DNA of 62,004 nt from Actinomycetota bacterium (GTDB lineage: Bacteria > Actinomycetota > Actinomycetes > Mycobacteriales > Mycobacteriaceae). Made by a program: the position numbers and the translations under genes. The notes under the pieces are model-generated. The model was not told the origin of the DNA. It saw only the letters and a list, made by a program, of their open reading frames with translations, and ran no database searches. This document shows positions 17,921-26,073 of the stretch, one piece after another. Numbering within the stretch: position 1 is the stretch's first letter; every line of letters starts with the position of its first letter. The stretch is from contig JAFDWN010000052.1 in the NCBI GenBank assembly GCA_018268465.1, positions 1-62,004 on the forward strand, in the 5' to 3' direction.

Positions 17921-19602
17921 TGCGGGGCAAAAGTGTGGCGGCCGGCCTGGCCGCATTCGGACTGCTCAGCGCCAACGTGTTGGCGCCCCCGGCGGCGCTG
18001 GCGGTGGCCCCGCCGGTGATCGACCCGGGCGCACTGCCGCCGGACGAGACTCCGGGCCCGCCCCAGGAGATGCGCCAAACCAAAGCGTGCGTGACCCCGG
18101 TGGTGGTGGGCGATCCCAACGTGGCGCAACCCGACCCGGGCAACACCATGCTCAACATCGAACAGGCCTGGCAGTACTCGACGGGCGCTGGAGTGACGGT
18201 GGCCATCATCGACACCGGCGTCACCCCCAACCCACGGTTCCCGCGGCTGTTTCCCGGCGGCGACTTCGTGCAGGGACTACCCGACGGCGGGCTGACCGAT
18301 TGCGAAAGCCACGGCACCATTGTCGCCTCGATCATCGGCGCCGCGCCGGCTAACCCGGCCGACCGCCCCACGCCGCGTCCTGCGGGAGCAGGGGCGCCCC
18401 CTCCACCCCCGGGCGTGCCGGCCAATCCCGCGCCGCCAGCGTTTCCCCCGCCGCCGACGATCACCGCGACCGCGACAGTGACCGCGCCCGCGCCGCCGCC
18501 CGAGCCGCCGCCACCTCCTGCTGAGCCGCCGCCGGGGGGACCGCCGCCCGGTGGACCGCCCCCGGCGGGACCTCCGCCCGCGCAGGGCCCGGGAGACACC
18601 GGCGCCGCGCAGCCGTTGGTACCGGGGCCGCCGCCGGCGGGACCGGACGGCGTGGTGGGCGTGGCCCCCGATGTCTCGCTGATTTCGATTCGGCAGTCCT
18701 CGACGGCGTTCACCCCGGCACGACCAGCCCCCGGCGACATCGAGGGTCAACGCAAGGCCGGCGACATTGCGACCCTGGCCAAGGCGATTCGCCATGCCGC
18801 AGACCTGCCCGGCGTTCAGGTGATCAACGTGTCGTTGGCGTCGTGCATCAACGCCGCCGCCCCGGTCAACCAGGACGCTCTGGGCGCGGCGGTGCGCTAC
18901 GCCGCGGTGGACAAGGACATCGTGATCGTGGCCGCCGCCGGCAATCAGGGCGGCGGCGACCAGGGACAGGACTGCGGACAGAACCCCGCCTTCAATGCGC
19001 TGGACCCCAACGATCCCCGGGACTGGGCTGGGGTGCGCACGATCGTGACTCCGGCGTGGTTCTCCGACTACGTGCTCACCGTCGGCGCGGTGACCCCCGA
19101 GGGGCTGCCGCTGCCGGATTCAATCAACGGCCCGTGGGTGTCGGTGGCCGCCCCTGGCTGGCGGATCATGGGCCTGTCGAACACCAACGGCGCCGCGGTC
19201 AACGCCCGACCCGATGAACCCGGCTTGGGTGCCGGTTTCTGGGGGACCAGCTTCTCGGCCGCCTACGTCAGCGGCGTGGTCGCGCTGGTGCGGGCCAAAT
19301 TCCCCGATCTCACCGCGGCCCAAGTCATGCGGCGCATCACCGAGACCGCCCACAATCCGGCCCGCGGGGTCGACAACCAGGTCGGCTACGGCGTGGTCGA
19401 TCCGGTAGCGGCGCTGACCTTCGATGTGCCGCTGGGCGATCCGAAGCCAGTCGAGCGGCTCAGCACCGACCTGTATGTACCTCCGCCCCCGCCGGGACCG
19501 GATCATCGCCCGCGCAACAGCGCCCTGCTCGCCGGCGCCGCGGTCCTGCTCGTCGCCGCGGTCGCCGTGGCGGTCGTCGGCATGCGACGGAGACTGCGAT
19601 GA
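17920..19602 (+). CDS. mycP: Mycosin, membrane-anchored subtilisin-like protease MycP
   Basis: Mycosins are periplasmic serine proteases required for stability of the ESX complex; MycP1 also cleaves EspB. The 560-residue protein has a signal peptide (AAGLAAFGLLSANVLAPPAALA), the catalytic triad Asp98 (IIDTGV), His131 (ESHGTIV) and Ser444 (GTSFSAAY), and a C-terminal anchor helix (ALLAGAAVLLVAAVAVAVVG). An insertion of roughly 100 residues, almost entirely Pro/Gly/Ala, lies after the His motif at about 147-250. It is longer and more proline-rich than the loops I recall from chromosomal mycosins. The ATG overlaps the eccD stop (TGATG). Confidence 0.95.
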   Translation: MRGKSVAAGLAAFGLLSANVLAPPAALAVAPPVIDPGALPPDETPGPPQEMRQTKACVTPVVVGDPNVAQPDPGNTMLNIEQAWQYSTGAGVTVAIIDTGVTPNPRFPRLFPGGDFVQGLPDGGLTDCESHGTIVASIIGAAPANPADRPTPRPAGAGAPPPPPGVPANPAPPAFPPPPTITATATVTAPAPPPEPPPPPAEPPPGGPPPGGPPPAGPPPAQGPGDTGAAQPLVPGPPPAGPDGVVGVAPDVSLISIRQSSTAFTPARPAPGDIEGQRKAGDIATLAKAIRHAADLPGVQVINVSLASCINAAAPVNQDALGAAVRYAAVDKDIVIVAAAGNQGGGDQGQDCGQNPAFNALDPNDPRDWAGVRTIVTPAWFSDYVLTVGAVTPEGLPLPDSINGPWVSVAAPGWRIMGLSNTNGAAVNARPDEPGLGAGFWGTSFSAAYVSGVVALVRAKFPDLTAAQVMRRITETAHNPARGVDNQVGYGVVDPVAALTFDVPLGDPKPVERLSTDLYVPPPPPGPDHRPRNSALLAGAAVLLVAAVAVAVVGMRRRLR

Positions 19603-21305
19603 AGGCCCGCACCGTGGGCGTGCGCGCCGGAACACCGGTGGTAGTCGCGCTCGAAGTCGTTGCCCTGGTGGCATTCATCGGTCTGCCGCCGGCGCGGTTT
19701 GGATGGTGGCCGGCCGCGGTGATCACCGCCGTGGCGCTGCTGCTGCTGGTACCCACTGTGCACCGCCGCAACGTGCCGGGCTGGCTGGCGGCCGTGCGGC
19801 GCTGGCGTCGTTCCCGGCGCGGGAAATACCCGGCGGCGGCTGCGGCCGTGGATGTGCCCCACGGCAACATCGTGTGCGGTGTGCGCGTCGAGGCCTACGA
19901 AGCCCTCACGATGATCGAGGTGACCGGAAAGCCCTACTCGCTGACGTTCCTGCGCGGCTCCACAGTGTCGCTGACCCGCAACCTGCTGCCGCTGGAGGTG
20001 CTGACCGAGCTGCTCGACCAGCCCGGCGGGATTCAGCTGGCGGCCATTGACGTCGTGCCCGCCGGACACCGCGTGCGCCGCGGCAACGAATACCCCCCGC
20101 TGTACAGCACTCTGCTGGCCGACCGGCCCGCGGCCGGGCAGCGCACCATGCAGTTCGTGGTGCGCCTCGACATCCGAAACTCGGTGCCCGGCTTGCAGTA
20201 TCGGCAATCGGTCGGGGCTGCTGCCGCCGCCGCCACCGAGCGAATCATCAATGCCCTGTTAGAGCGCGACATCCGCGCCACCGCCCTGACCGCCGCCGAG
20301 CTCGACACCGCGCTCGACCGGTTGGGCGCACGGCTGCAGCCGGCTCCGGCGCCCCCGGTCATCGAGGGCACCGACAGCCCGGCCGACCCGGTGCCCTTTC
20401 GCTCCACCAGCCCAGCGCAGCGGCGCAGCAAGGTCAGCAACGAGGTTGGCTGGCGCACCATCAAGGGCCACCCCGGGTTTCTCACGACGTACTACTTCTC
20501 ACCCGAGGACATCACCACCGCGTCACTGCATCAGATGTGGGCGCTGCGCAGCGACGAGGTGGTGTTGACGCTGAGCTTGTTCAAACGCCGCTACGTGGAG
20601 GCCCCTGACGGCGATGGCCCGGTGATGATCGCGGCCACGGTGCGCACCAACGATCCGCAGCCCCCTCAGCAGCCACCGACGCTGTATCTCAACACGTTGC
20701 CCGGTGACCAGTTCTCCGCCGCACTGCGGCCGGCCCCGACGGCGCGTCCGGGCCACCTCGACATTCCCGCGCGCCCGCTGGGGGAGCCCAGCGCGTTGGA
20801 GATCCCGATCGGCTCGACGGGCATTCTGGTGGGAGCTGCACTGCGCGATGACCGCCGCGCAGACCCGCCAGTGCAGCGCGACGATCTGGTCATGTTGTCG
20901 CTGACCGATCCGCAGCAGGCCACCCGCATCGTCATGGACACCAGCGAGTATTACGTGCGCCAGCTGCTCATCCGCGCCGCCGCGGTGGGGGAGCGGATCG
21001 CCATCTATTCCAGCCAACCCAACCGGTGGGCGAGGTTGGCCCAACCCAATATCGCCGTGGTCGACCGCCGCCGGCCCGCAGAGTTCGTGCCCTCGATCAT
21101 CGTCAACGACCGGCCCCTCATTGCGCCGCCCACCGGATTGTCGGCCACCGTGATCACCCTCGGGCGTGCCCAGCCTGGCGGGCAGCAACCCGACATCCAC
21201 TTTCAGCAGATCTCGCGGGAATCGGTGCGGATCAGCACCGCCCGCGACACCGTCGAGGTCGCCATCGTGGCCTTCAACCAGGAACAGGCCTGGCTTGGCC
21301 TATGA
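19599..21305 (+). CDS. eccE: ESX membrane complex protein EccE
   Basis: The product has two N-terminal hydrophobic helices (PVVVALEVVALVAFIGL and WPAAVITAVALLLLVPTV), a basic stretch, and a long soluble domain to residue 568. This is the plan of EccE, the peripheral subunit of the ESX core complex. The soluble part is long for the family. The start ATG overlaps the mycP stop (ATGA) and the stop overlaps the next ATG, so mycP, eccE and the following ATPase gene are translationally coupled. Confidence 0.88.
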   Translation: MKARTVGVRAGTPVVVALEVVALVAFIGLPPARFGWWPAAVITAVALLLLVPTVHRRNVPGWLAAVRRWRRSRRGKYPAAAAAVDVPHGNIVCGVRVEAYEALTMIEVTGKPYSLTFLRGSTVSLTRNLLPLEVLTELLDQPGGIQLAAIDVVPAGHRVRRGNEYPPLYSTLLADRPAAGQRTMQFVVRLDIRNSVPGLQYRQSVGAAAAAATERIINALLERDIRATALTAAELDTALDRLGARLQPAPAPPVIEGTDSPADPVPFRSTSPAQRRSKVSNEVGWRTIKGHPGFLTTYYFSPEDITTASLHQMWALRSDEVVLTLSLFKRRYVEAPDGDGPVMIAATVRTNDPQPPQQPPTLYLNTLPGDQFSAALRPAPTARPGHLDIPARPLGEPSALEIPIGSTGILVGAALRDDRRADPPVQRDDLVMLSLTDPQQATRIVMDTSEYYVRQLLIRAAAVGERIAIYSSQPNRWARLAQPNIAVVDRRRPAEFVPSIIVNDRPLIAPPTGLSATVITLGRAQPGGQQPDIHFQQISRESVRISTARDTVEVAIVAFNQEQAWLGL

Positions 21306-22162
21306 GCGCTGCGCAGACACATTCTCCGGCCTGGCCGGGTAGGCGTCTTCTGGACGCCCTGGGCGTCACTGACCTCGACACGTTCGACCCGCGCGCGGGG
21401 TGGCGACGCCGCGCCGACGATGACGTGCTGGCGATCCCGGTCGGTGCGCCAGTGGACGCGCCCGACTCGGTGGTGTCGATTGAGCTCGGCGATCACGCCA
21501 ACGTCGCGCTCTGCGTGGGCATCGCTGGGAAAACCACAGCGCTGCAGTCGCTTGCGCTGAGCGTGTGCACCTTGTATCCGCCGACCCGCGTGCAGCTCGC
21601 GATCGCCGACACACAGAACGGCATCACCAGCGCAAACGCCACTACCGGCCCTCCTCCTCACGTTGTCGCCCACTGCGCGGGCTACCGGCGCGCAGCCGAC
21701 CCTCCGGCGAACTGGGACACCTGGTGCGCCCAGGTCGAGGCCGCGCTGAATGAGCGCACAGGCCAGTCCCAGCCCGAGCTGCTCGTCGTCGTCGATGCCG
21801 TCGACGAGCTGCTGGGGTCGCACCCACAAGTGGCGGGCACGCTGCAGCGCATCGCCGACGAAGGCCGCGACAAGCGTGTCCGGCTCCTCATGTCGAGCAC
21901 TGAGCAGACCTCGACGTTCGCGGTTGGCGCCCGGGTGGGTCGGCCCGTTGAGGCAACCAGCGACGTCGTGATTGCGCTGAGGACCGCGACAGCACAAACG
22001 TCCATGGATGCCCTCGGTGGACCCCAGGCGTGGCAGCTGCCGATGTCCCCTCTGGGCCTTGGCTATGTCCGAACGCCTGACGGTGCGAGCACCGGACCCG
22101 TACGGCTGTTCACCGCTGCCGATGTGGCGCCCGCGCTGTCGTCTCGACTCATGACGATCTGA
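21302..22162 (+). CDS. Stand-alone FtsK/EccC-like ATPase domain protein
   Basis: The 286-residue protein resembles a single EccC-type ATPase module: an entry strand (VLAIPVGAPVDAPDSVVSIELG), a P-loop-like ALCVGIAGKTTALQSLALSV and a Walker B LLVVVDAVDELL. The P-loop is one residue short of GxxxxGK[ST], as if a residue had been lost, so ATP hydrolysis is doubtful. No membrane helix is present. The ATG overlaps the eccE stop, so it is made with the ESX complex. It could dock onto EccC, or link the ESX and type IV motors. I know no named family for it. Confidence 0.7.
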   Translation: MSAAQTHSPAWPGRRLLDALGVTDLDTFDPRAGWRRRADDDVLAIPVGAPVDAPDSVVSIELGDHANVALCVGIAGKTTALQSLALSVCTLYPPTRVQLAIADTQNGITSANATTGPPPHVVAHCAGYRRAADPPANWDTWCAQVEAALNERTGQSQPELLVVVDAVDELLGSHPQVAGTLQRIADEGRDKRVRLLMSSTEQTSTFAVGARVGRPVEATSDVVIALRTATAQTSMDALGGPQAWQLPMSPLGLGYVRTPDGASTGPVRLFTAADVAPALSSRLMTI

Positions 22163-22171
22163 TGTGCGTTC

Positions 22172-22212
22172 GGCAATTTGTGCCTGTCGGGCACCTCGGT
22201 CGGCCGTAGCCT
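22172..22212 (+). promoter_or_regulatory. Shared plasmid promoter, 88-residue gene (leaderless)
   Basis: GCAATTTGTGCCTG carries GTGC at 22180, and TAGCCT is 27 bases on at 22207-22212. The ATG lies 13 bases after the first T. Both segments agree less well with the consensus than at eccB, but the spacing is identical. Confidence 0.5.
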
Positions 22213-22219
22213 TATATCC

Positions 22220-22486
22220 ATGCCCGATGAGCAGCTCGCCGCGCCGCTGTGTTTGGAGTCGTTTCGCCGCCGCAAAGTGGCGGCGCCGATCAATAGCGAG
22301 CACGCTCAGTTCACCATCGCTGATGTCGCGGCCGCGTGCGGTCTTCCACAACCTGTTGTGGCGCAACTAGTTCCGCGCACCTGGACCGAGGCGGGCTGGA
22401 TGTACACCGCCGACCAACTGCAGTTCGCAGTCCAGATCGGGCCTGACGTGCGCGCCGGGGAGTACGTCGCGCCGCAGCAGGACTAA
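22220..22486 (+). CDS. Small conserved-looking protein, possible winged-helix
   Basis: This 88-residue soluble protein has a central helix-turn-helix-like stretch (FTIADVAAACGLPQPVVAQL) followed by TWTEAGWMYTADQLQFAVQI, which could be a wing. It sits alone between two shared promoters and immediately before the coupling-protein gene. It might be a regulator or an adaptor of the transfer system; neither can be shown. The start is set by the leaderless promoter. Confidence 0.6.
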   Translation: MPDEQLAAPLCLESFRRRKVAAPINSEHAQFTIADVAAACGLPQPVVAQLVPRTWTEAGWMYTADQLQFAVQIGPDVRAGEYVAPQQD

Positions 22487-22495
22487 CCAGCACCC

Positions 22496-22535
22496 GAAAA
22501 TAGTGCACGGAGCACCCCTGCGGCAGCCCTACTGT
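22496..22535 (+). promoter_or_regulatory. Shared plasmid promoter, coupling protein (leaderless)
   Basis: GAAAATAGTGCACGG carries GTGC at 22503, TACTGT is 27 bases on at 22530-22535, and the ATG is 13 bases after the first T. Confidence 0.6.
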
Positions 22536-22542
22536 TCCAACT

Positions 22543-23955
22543 ATGAGTGCGACACCGGCCGCCTCCGGCGGCTATCGGCCACCGGTGACCCCGTTCGCCG
22601 GCTGGGTCCACGACGACCGCGGCCGACTCGTGCCGCTGGAGACCGCCCCGCATATCGGCGCGTTCGCCCCGCCGGGCACCGGCAAGACCCGCAAGTGGCT
22701 GGCGCAGTCGGCGGTGCTGTGGCCGGGCCCAGCAGTGGTGTCGTCCTCCAAGGACGACCTCATGCAGATGGTGGCCTCGCGGCGCTACGGGCCTGCCGCG
22801 CTGCTGGATCTGCGGCCTATCGCTGCACCGTACTATCCCGCCGACCTGCGTCCGTACCGATTCGATCCCACCGCATGGATCACCGGACTTGAGGATGCTA
22901 AGGCCGTCGCTCGCACGCTGTTGAGCACCTCGGCGGTGGCGCTGTCGGGCAGCTCCTTTCGCGGCAGCGACCCCGGCCCGTGGGATGACCTGGCGTTCGC
23001 CCCGCTGACCTGCCTACTGTTGGCCGCGAGTCCGCAAGGGCTGGGACTGGGCATCGACTGGGTAATCGAGGCTGCCGAGGACGTGACCCTGCCCAACCCT
23101 TGGCCCACCTCGCCGCAGATGAGCACTGATGCCTCCTGGGTGACCGCGGCCGTCTGGGCGTCGAACCGCTACTTCGAGGCCCGCGTACGCAGCGTGTTGA
23201 GCATGGAGGCCAAGCAGCGCGACTCCGTCAAAATCACCGTGACAAAGGTCCTGACTGCCTGGCTGCAGACGATGGAACGCGACAGAGGTTTACCGGTCCT
23301 CGATGAGGAGTTCCTGGAGGATCCCAACGCCACCATCTACCTGCTGACCCCCTTTGATGGCACGGTCGCTGCGCAGGCGATCACTCTGATGGATCAGCTG
23401 ATCAACCGCCAGCGCGTGAAAGTCGCTCAGTGGGACGAATTCTCCCGGATGGGCATGTTTCTCGACGAGATCACCAACACGCCTTTGCCGCGGCTGCCGC
23501 AATACATCGCCGAGTCCCGCGGCCTGGGGGTCTCGCTGTGTTTTGCCGCTCAGGCCGGCGAGCAGCTCGACGCGATCTACGGCCCGCTGCAGGGGGCGGC
23601 GATTCGCGCTGTCGTTCCGGCGTCGCTGCTGATGTACGGCTCCCATGAGAAGGACCTGATGGAGTCGGCGTCGTTCTGGAGCGGCAAGACCACCCGCAGC
23701 CAACTGTCCTACGACCACAGCCTGGATTCGACGTCGACGAGCCGCACCTTCGGCAATGCCCTTGAGCCAGAGGAACTTATGCCACCCAATGACTCGTTCG
23801 CACGGCTGCTGATCCGCGGAACGCCCGGACGCATGGTCACCCTCATCGACTGGACCGAGTTCGTGAAGTACCTCGACGACCTGCGGGCAGCGCGGCTCCA
23901 TAGCAGCGGCGGCCGCCAGCGATTCAGCGGCCTCAACCCGGCGGCCACGGCATGA
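22543..23955 (+). CDS. Type IV coupling protein, VirD4/TraG-like ATPase
   Basis: This protein would bring the relaxase-DNA complex to the type IV channel. The 470-residue product has a P-loop APPGTGKT at 42-49, the VirD4-type follow-up AVVSSSKDDLM, and the Walker B/sensor region GMFLDEITNTPLPRLPQYIAESRGLGVSL typical of TraG/VirD4 proteins. There is no obvious N-terminal membrane anchor, so the anchor must be supplied by a partner such as the membrane protein at 24447. The gene opens the transfer cluster and its stop overlaps the next ATG. Confidence 0.88.
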   Translation: MSATPAASGGYRPPVTPFAGWVHDDRGRLVPLETAPHIGAFAPPGTGKTRKWLAQSAVLWPGPAVVSSSKDDLMQMVASRRYGPAALLDLRPIAAPYYPADLRPYRFDPTAWITGLEDAKAVARTLLSTSAVALSGSSFRGSDPGPWDDLAFAPLTCLLLAASPQGLGLGIDWVIEAAEDVTLPNPWPTSPQMSTDASWVTAAVWASNRYFEARVRSVLSMEAKQRDSVKITVTKVLTAWLQTMERDRGLPVLDEEFLEDPNATIYLLTPFDGTVAAQAITLMDQLINRQRVKVAQWDEFSRMGMFLDEITNTPLPRLPQYIAESRGLGVSLCFAAQAGEQLDAIYGPLQGAAIRAVVPASLLMYGSHEKDLMESASFWSGKTTRSQLSYDHSLDSTSTSRTFGNALEPEELMPPNDSFARLLIRGTPGRMVTLIDWTEFVKYLDDLRAARLHSSGGRQRFSGLNPAATA

Positions 23956-24281
23956 CGACCGTTGGTAAAGAGATCAATTCCGCTGCGTCGCAGGAGACCT
24001 CGCTGCTGTCACCGAACGTGCCCGCATCCACGGCAACGGCTCTGGCGCGAGCACGCAGAGATCTTCAGCACGCAATCTTGATGGGTGTCGACACCCATCG
24101 CCGCCGCCAGTACGCCCTCTCGGCTCGCGATGAGGCCGCCACGGTGCTCCTGGCCCCCGATGCCAGTTCCCGACAACAGCGCTATGCCCGGGTTTATCTC
24201 GTTGCCGCGCAGCGCTTCTTAGACGCCTGGGCCACACTGGCGATGTGCGACCGCGGCGAGGGCTACCCGGCTGCCAGCTAA
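23952..24281 (+). CDS. Small protein coupled to the VirD4-like gene
   Basis: The gene encodes a 109-residue protein, mostly helical and rich in Ala/Arg (ATALARARRDLQHAILMG; RYARVYLVAAQRFLDAWATLA). It is translated from an ATGA overlap with the coupling protein, which argues for a fixed stoichiometry with it. No membrane helix, signal peptide or known domain is seen. Confidence 0.6.
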   Translation: MTTVGKEINSAASQETSLLSPNVPASTATALARARRDLQHAILMGVDTHRRRQYALSARDEAATVLLAPDASSRQQRYARVYLVAAQRFLDAWATLAMCDRGEGYPAAS

Positions 24282-24400
24282 AGGTGTGGCGGGCTGCCCA
24301 CCGCGCCGGGGGGCATCCCCATTTCCGGTGCCGGGCTTGCCGGGTGTGACTGCTGACAGCAGTCGCTGCGCTGCGCTGGAACGACCCGCACGGCATCTGG

Positions 24401-24440
24401 AAAAATAGTGCACGAGCGACCCTTTGGGGCGTTTTAGGGT
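24401..24440 (+). promoter_or_regulatory. Shared plasmid promoter, 218-residue membrane protein (leaderless)
   Basis: AAAAATAGTGCACGA carries GTGC at 24408, TAGGGT is 27 bases on at 24435-24440, and the ATG is 12 bases after the first T. The box is nearly the same as that before the coupling protein. Confidence 0.62.
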
Positions 24441-24446
24441 CAGAGT

Positions 24447-25103
24447 ATGGCTGATCCCAGCGACAAGTTTGATGAGGTGCGGCGGGCGTGGGTCGCCCGC
24501 CACCAGGGGTGGTCGCTGATTCAGCGGCGCCGCGCCGAGCAGCTCGGCCGCCGGGTCCGCGCCCGTCAGCGCAGCACCGTGGCCGCCCTACCCGATCCGC
24601 ATGACGACACCTCGCTACCGCCGCTGATTCTGCGCGCCGCCAAGTCGCCTACCTCTCAGGTGGAGCTGGTGGTGGTGGTGATCCTGGCGGTGTGTATTCC
24701 GTTGGGCTGGCTGGCCGGTGTAGCGATCAAATCTGTTCTGGTGAACCTGATTCCGCAGACGCTACGGGCATTTCCGATCGCTGCTCTGCTGTGGTCGGGC
24801 GTTGCACTCGGGGCGCCGATTCTAGCTCTGTATGACCCTGCACCGACGTTCGGTCAGATGGTGGTGGTGCCGTGGCTGTGTGTCCAACTGGCTGCGGCCC
24901 CCGTGGTCGCCGGCGTGTACGGCATCGCCGAGGGCTGGCTGGCGATACCCGGCTCAGATCAGTGGTGGCCGCTGACTCCAGCAGAGCCCGCACTGAGCCC
25001 CGAAGATGCCGCCGAGATTCTGGGGCCCTACGAGATCACCGGACCGCCGGTGGTAGAGCCCCGCCCGCTGCCCGATCACGGGGAGAGGATGCCGCGATGG
25101 TGA
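24447..25103 (+). CDS. Membrane protein of the transfer cluster
   Basis: The 218-residue protein has a charged cytoplasmic N-terminus (~70 residues), hydrophobic helices near QVELVVVVILAVCIPLGWLA, FPIAALLWSGVALGAPILAL and MVVVPWLCVQLAAAPVVAGV, and a Pro/Glu-rich tail. It has its own shared promoter and lies between the coupling protein and the type IV genes, so a role in anchoring the coupling protein is plausible. No family was recognised. Confidence 0.65.
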   Translation: MADPSDKFDEVRRAWVARHQGWSLIQRRRAEQLGRRVRARQRSTVAALPDPHDDTSLPPLILRAAKSPTSQVELVVVVILAVCIPLGWLAGVAIKSVLVNLIPQTLRAFPIAALLWSGVALGAPILALYDPAPTFGQMVVVPWLCVQLAAAPVVAGVYGIAEGWLAIPGSDQWWPLTPAEPALSPEDAAEILGPYEITGPPVVEPRPLPDHGERMPRW

Positions 25104-25117
25104 GCGCCGCCGGCGCC

Positions 25118-25624
25118 TCAGCGCTGCACACTCTCGGCTGCGACGTCGTGGTCGGCGAACTCCTCGACCAGGCTGCGGTCAACGCGCAGTTCCTCGGCCA
25201 ACCGGTCATGAGCGGCGTAGAGACGGTTGATCCGATCGTCGAACGCGCGCAGGTCGTCGTGCGCGCGCTCGATTTCCTCGTGCAGTTGGGTGAGCAGCCG
25301 ATCGGCAATGTCGGCGGCGGTCAACGGCGTCGCGGCCTGCTCCTGGAGCCGCACGTTTTTGGTGGCGCGCGCGGTGATGCTCAGCGGATAGCCGCCCAAC
25401 AGCACGACCGCCGCCGAGCCGGGCTGCCAGCCCAGAGTGCGATCGATGCGCAGCAGCGTGCGCACTCGGGGGGTGTTCTGGGTATCGCGGTCGCGCACCG
25501 CGGCCAACGTGCTGAAGTTCGGAAAGCCTCGCCGGTTGGCTTCTTCCCTCGACATCCGCAGCTTGGCCAGCCGGGCGTCGACGAAGTGCATAAGCCGGGG
25601 AACGCCGTCGGCGGGAACCGTCAT
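25118..25624 (-). CDS. Putative DNA-binding regulator, antisense in the transfer cluster
   Basis: This is the only minus-strand gene within the ESX/type IV block. From the ATG at 25624 it encodes 168 residues. The first ~75 (MHFVDARLAKLRMSREEANRRG to GWQPGSAAVVLLGGYP) resemble plasmid XRE-like proteins with a helix-turn-helix. The rest (from TPLTAADIADRLL) is a coiled-coil-like helix rich in Glu/Arg. A TAAGTT lies 13 bases before this ATG, again suggesting a leaderless start; a longer in-frame start at 25675 exists but is less likely. It faces away from the gene at 25714 and could control it. DNA binding is inferred. Confidence 0.6.
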   Translation of the reverse strand: MTVPADGVPRLMHFVDARLAKLRMSREEANRRGFPNFSTLAAVRDRDTQNTPRVRTLLRIDRTLGWQPGSAAVVLLGGYPLSITARATKNVRLQEQAATPLTAADIADRLLTQLHEEIERAHDDLRAFDDRINRLYAAHDRLAEELRVDRSLVEEFADHDVAAESVQR

Positions 25625-25713
25625 ATTTCCCAACTTACCGCACCCGATTGGCAAAGTCGGCCAGCGAATTTTCACCCCCGATATATGCCATATGCCGACG
25701 TTAGGTTGCCCGC

Positions 25714-26073
25714 ATGAAGATTCTTCTGGTCCTGTTTGCCGTCCTGGCCGCCCTCGCGGCGGTCGCCGTTCTCGCCGTGGTGCAGCTCGTGATCAAGCTC
25801 GCCCCGCTTCTGGTGCTACTCGCCGTGGCGGTGGTCGTGGCCAAGGCTGTGCAGGCTCGCCGGCGTCCACCCCCGCCGCTGATGCCGGCGCTGCCGCCGG
25901 CCCGGCGGGTGACCCCCGCTGTCACAGCACCGCCACGACCAGTGGGGTGGGCGCCGCAGGCCCCCGGCGGGTGGGTGCTGCTGCCGGTGTGGATGGGGCC
26001 CGCGCCGGTGGCGTGGCGGCCTCCACCCACCGTGATTGACGCCGACGTGGTGGAAGGCGAGCACCGTGGCTGA
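25714..26073 (+). CDS. Small membrane protein of the transfer cluster
   Basis: This 119-residue protein has a strongly hydrophobic N-terminal segment of ~45 residues (two closely spaced helices, from ILLVLFAVLAALAAVAVLAV to LLVLLAVAVVVAKAV) and a Pro-rich cytoplasmic tail. TAGGTT 12 bases before the ATG suggests a leaderless start. The stop overlaps the GTG of the next gene. The job is unknown; position suggests a structural part of the transfer channel. Confidence 0.65.
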   Translation: MKILLVLFAVLAALAAVAVLAVVQLVIKLAPLLVLLAVAVVVAKAVQARRRPPPPLMPALPPARRVTPAVTAPPRPVGWAPQAPGGWVLLPVWMGPAPVAWRPPPTVIDADVVEGEHRG

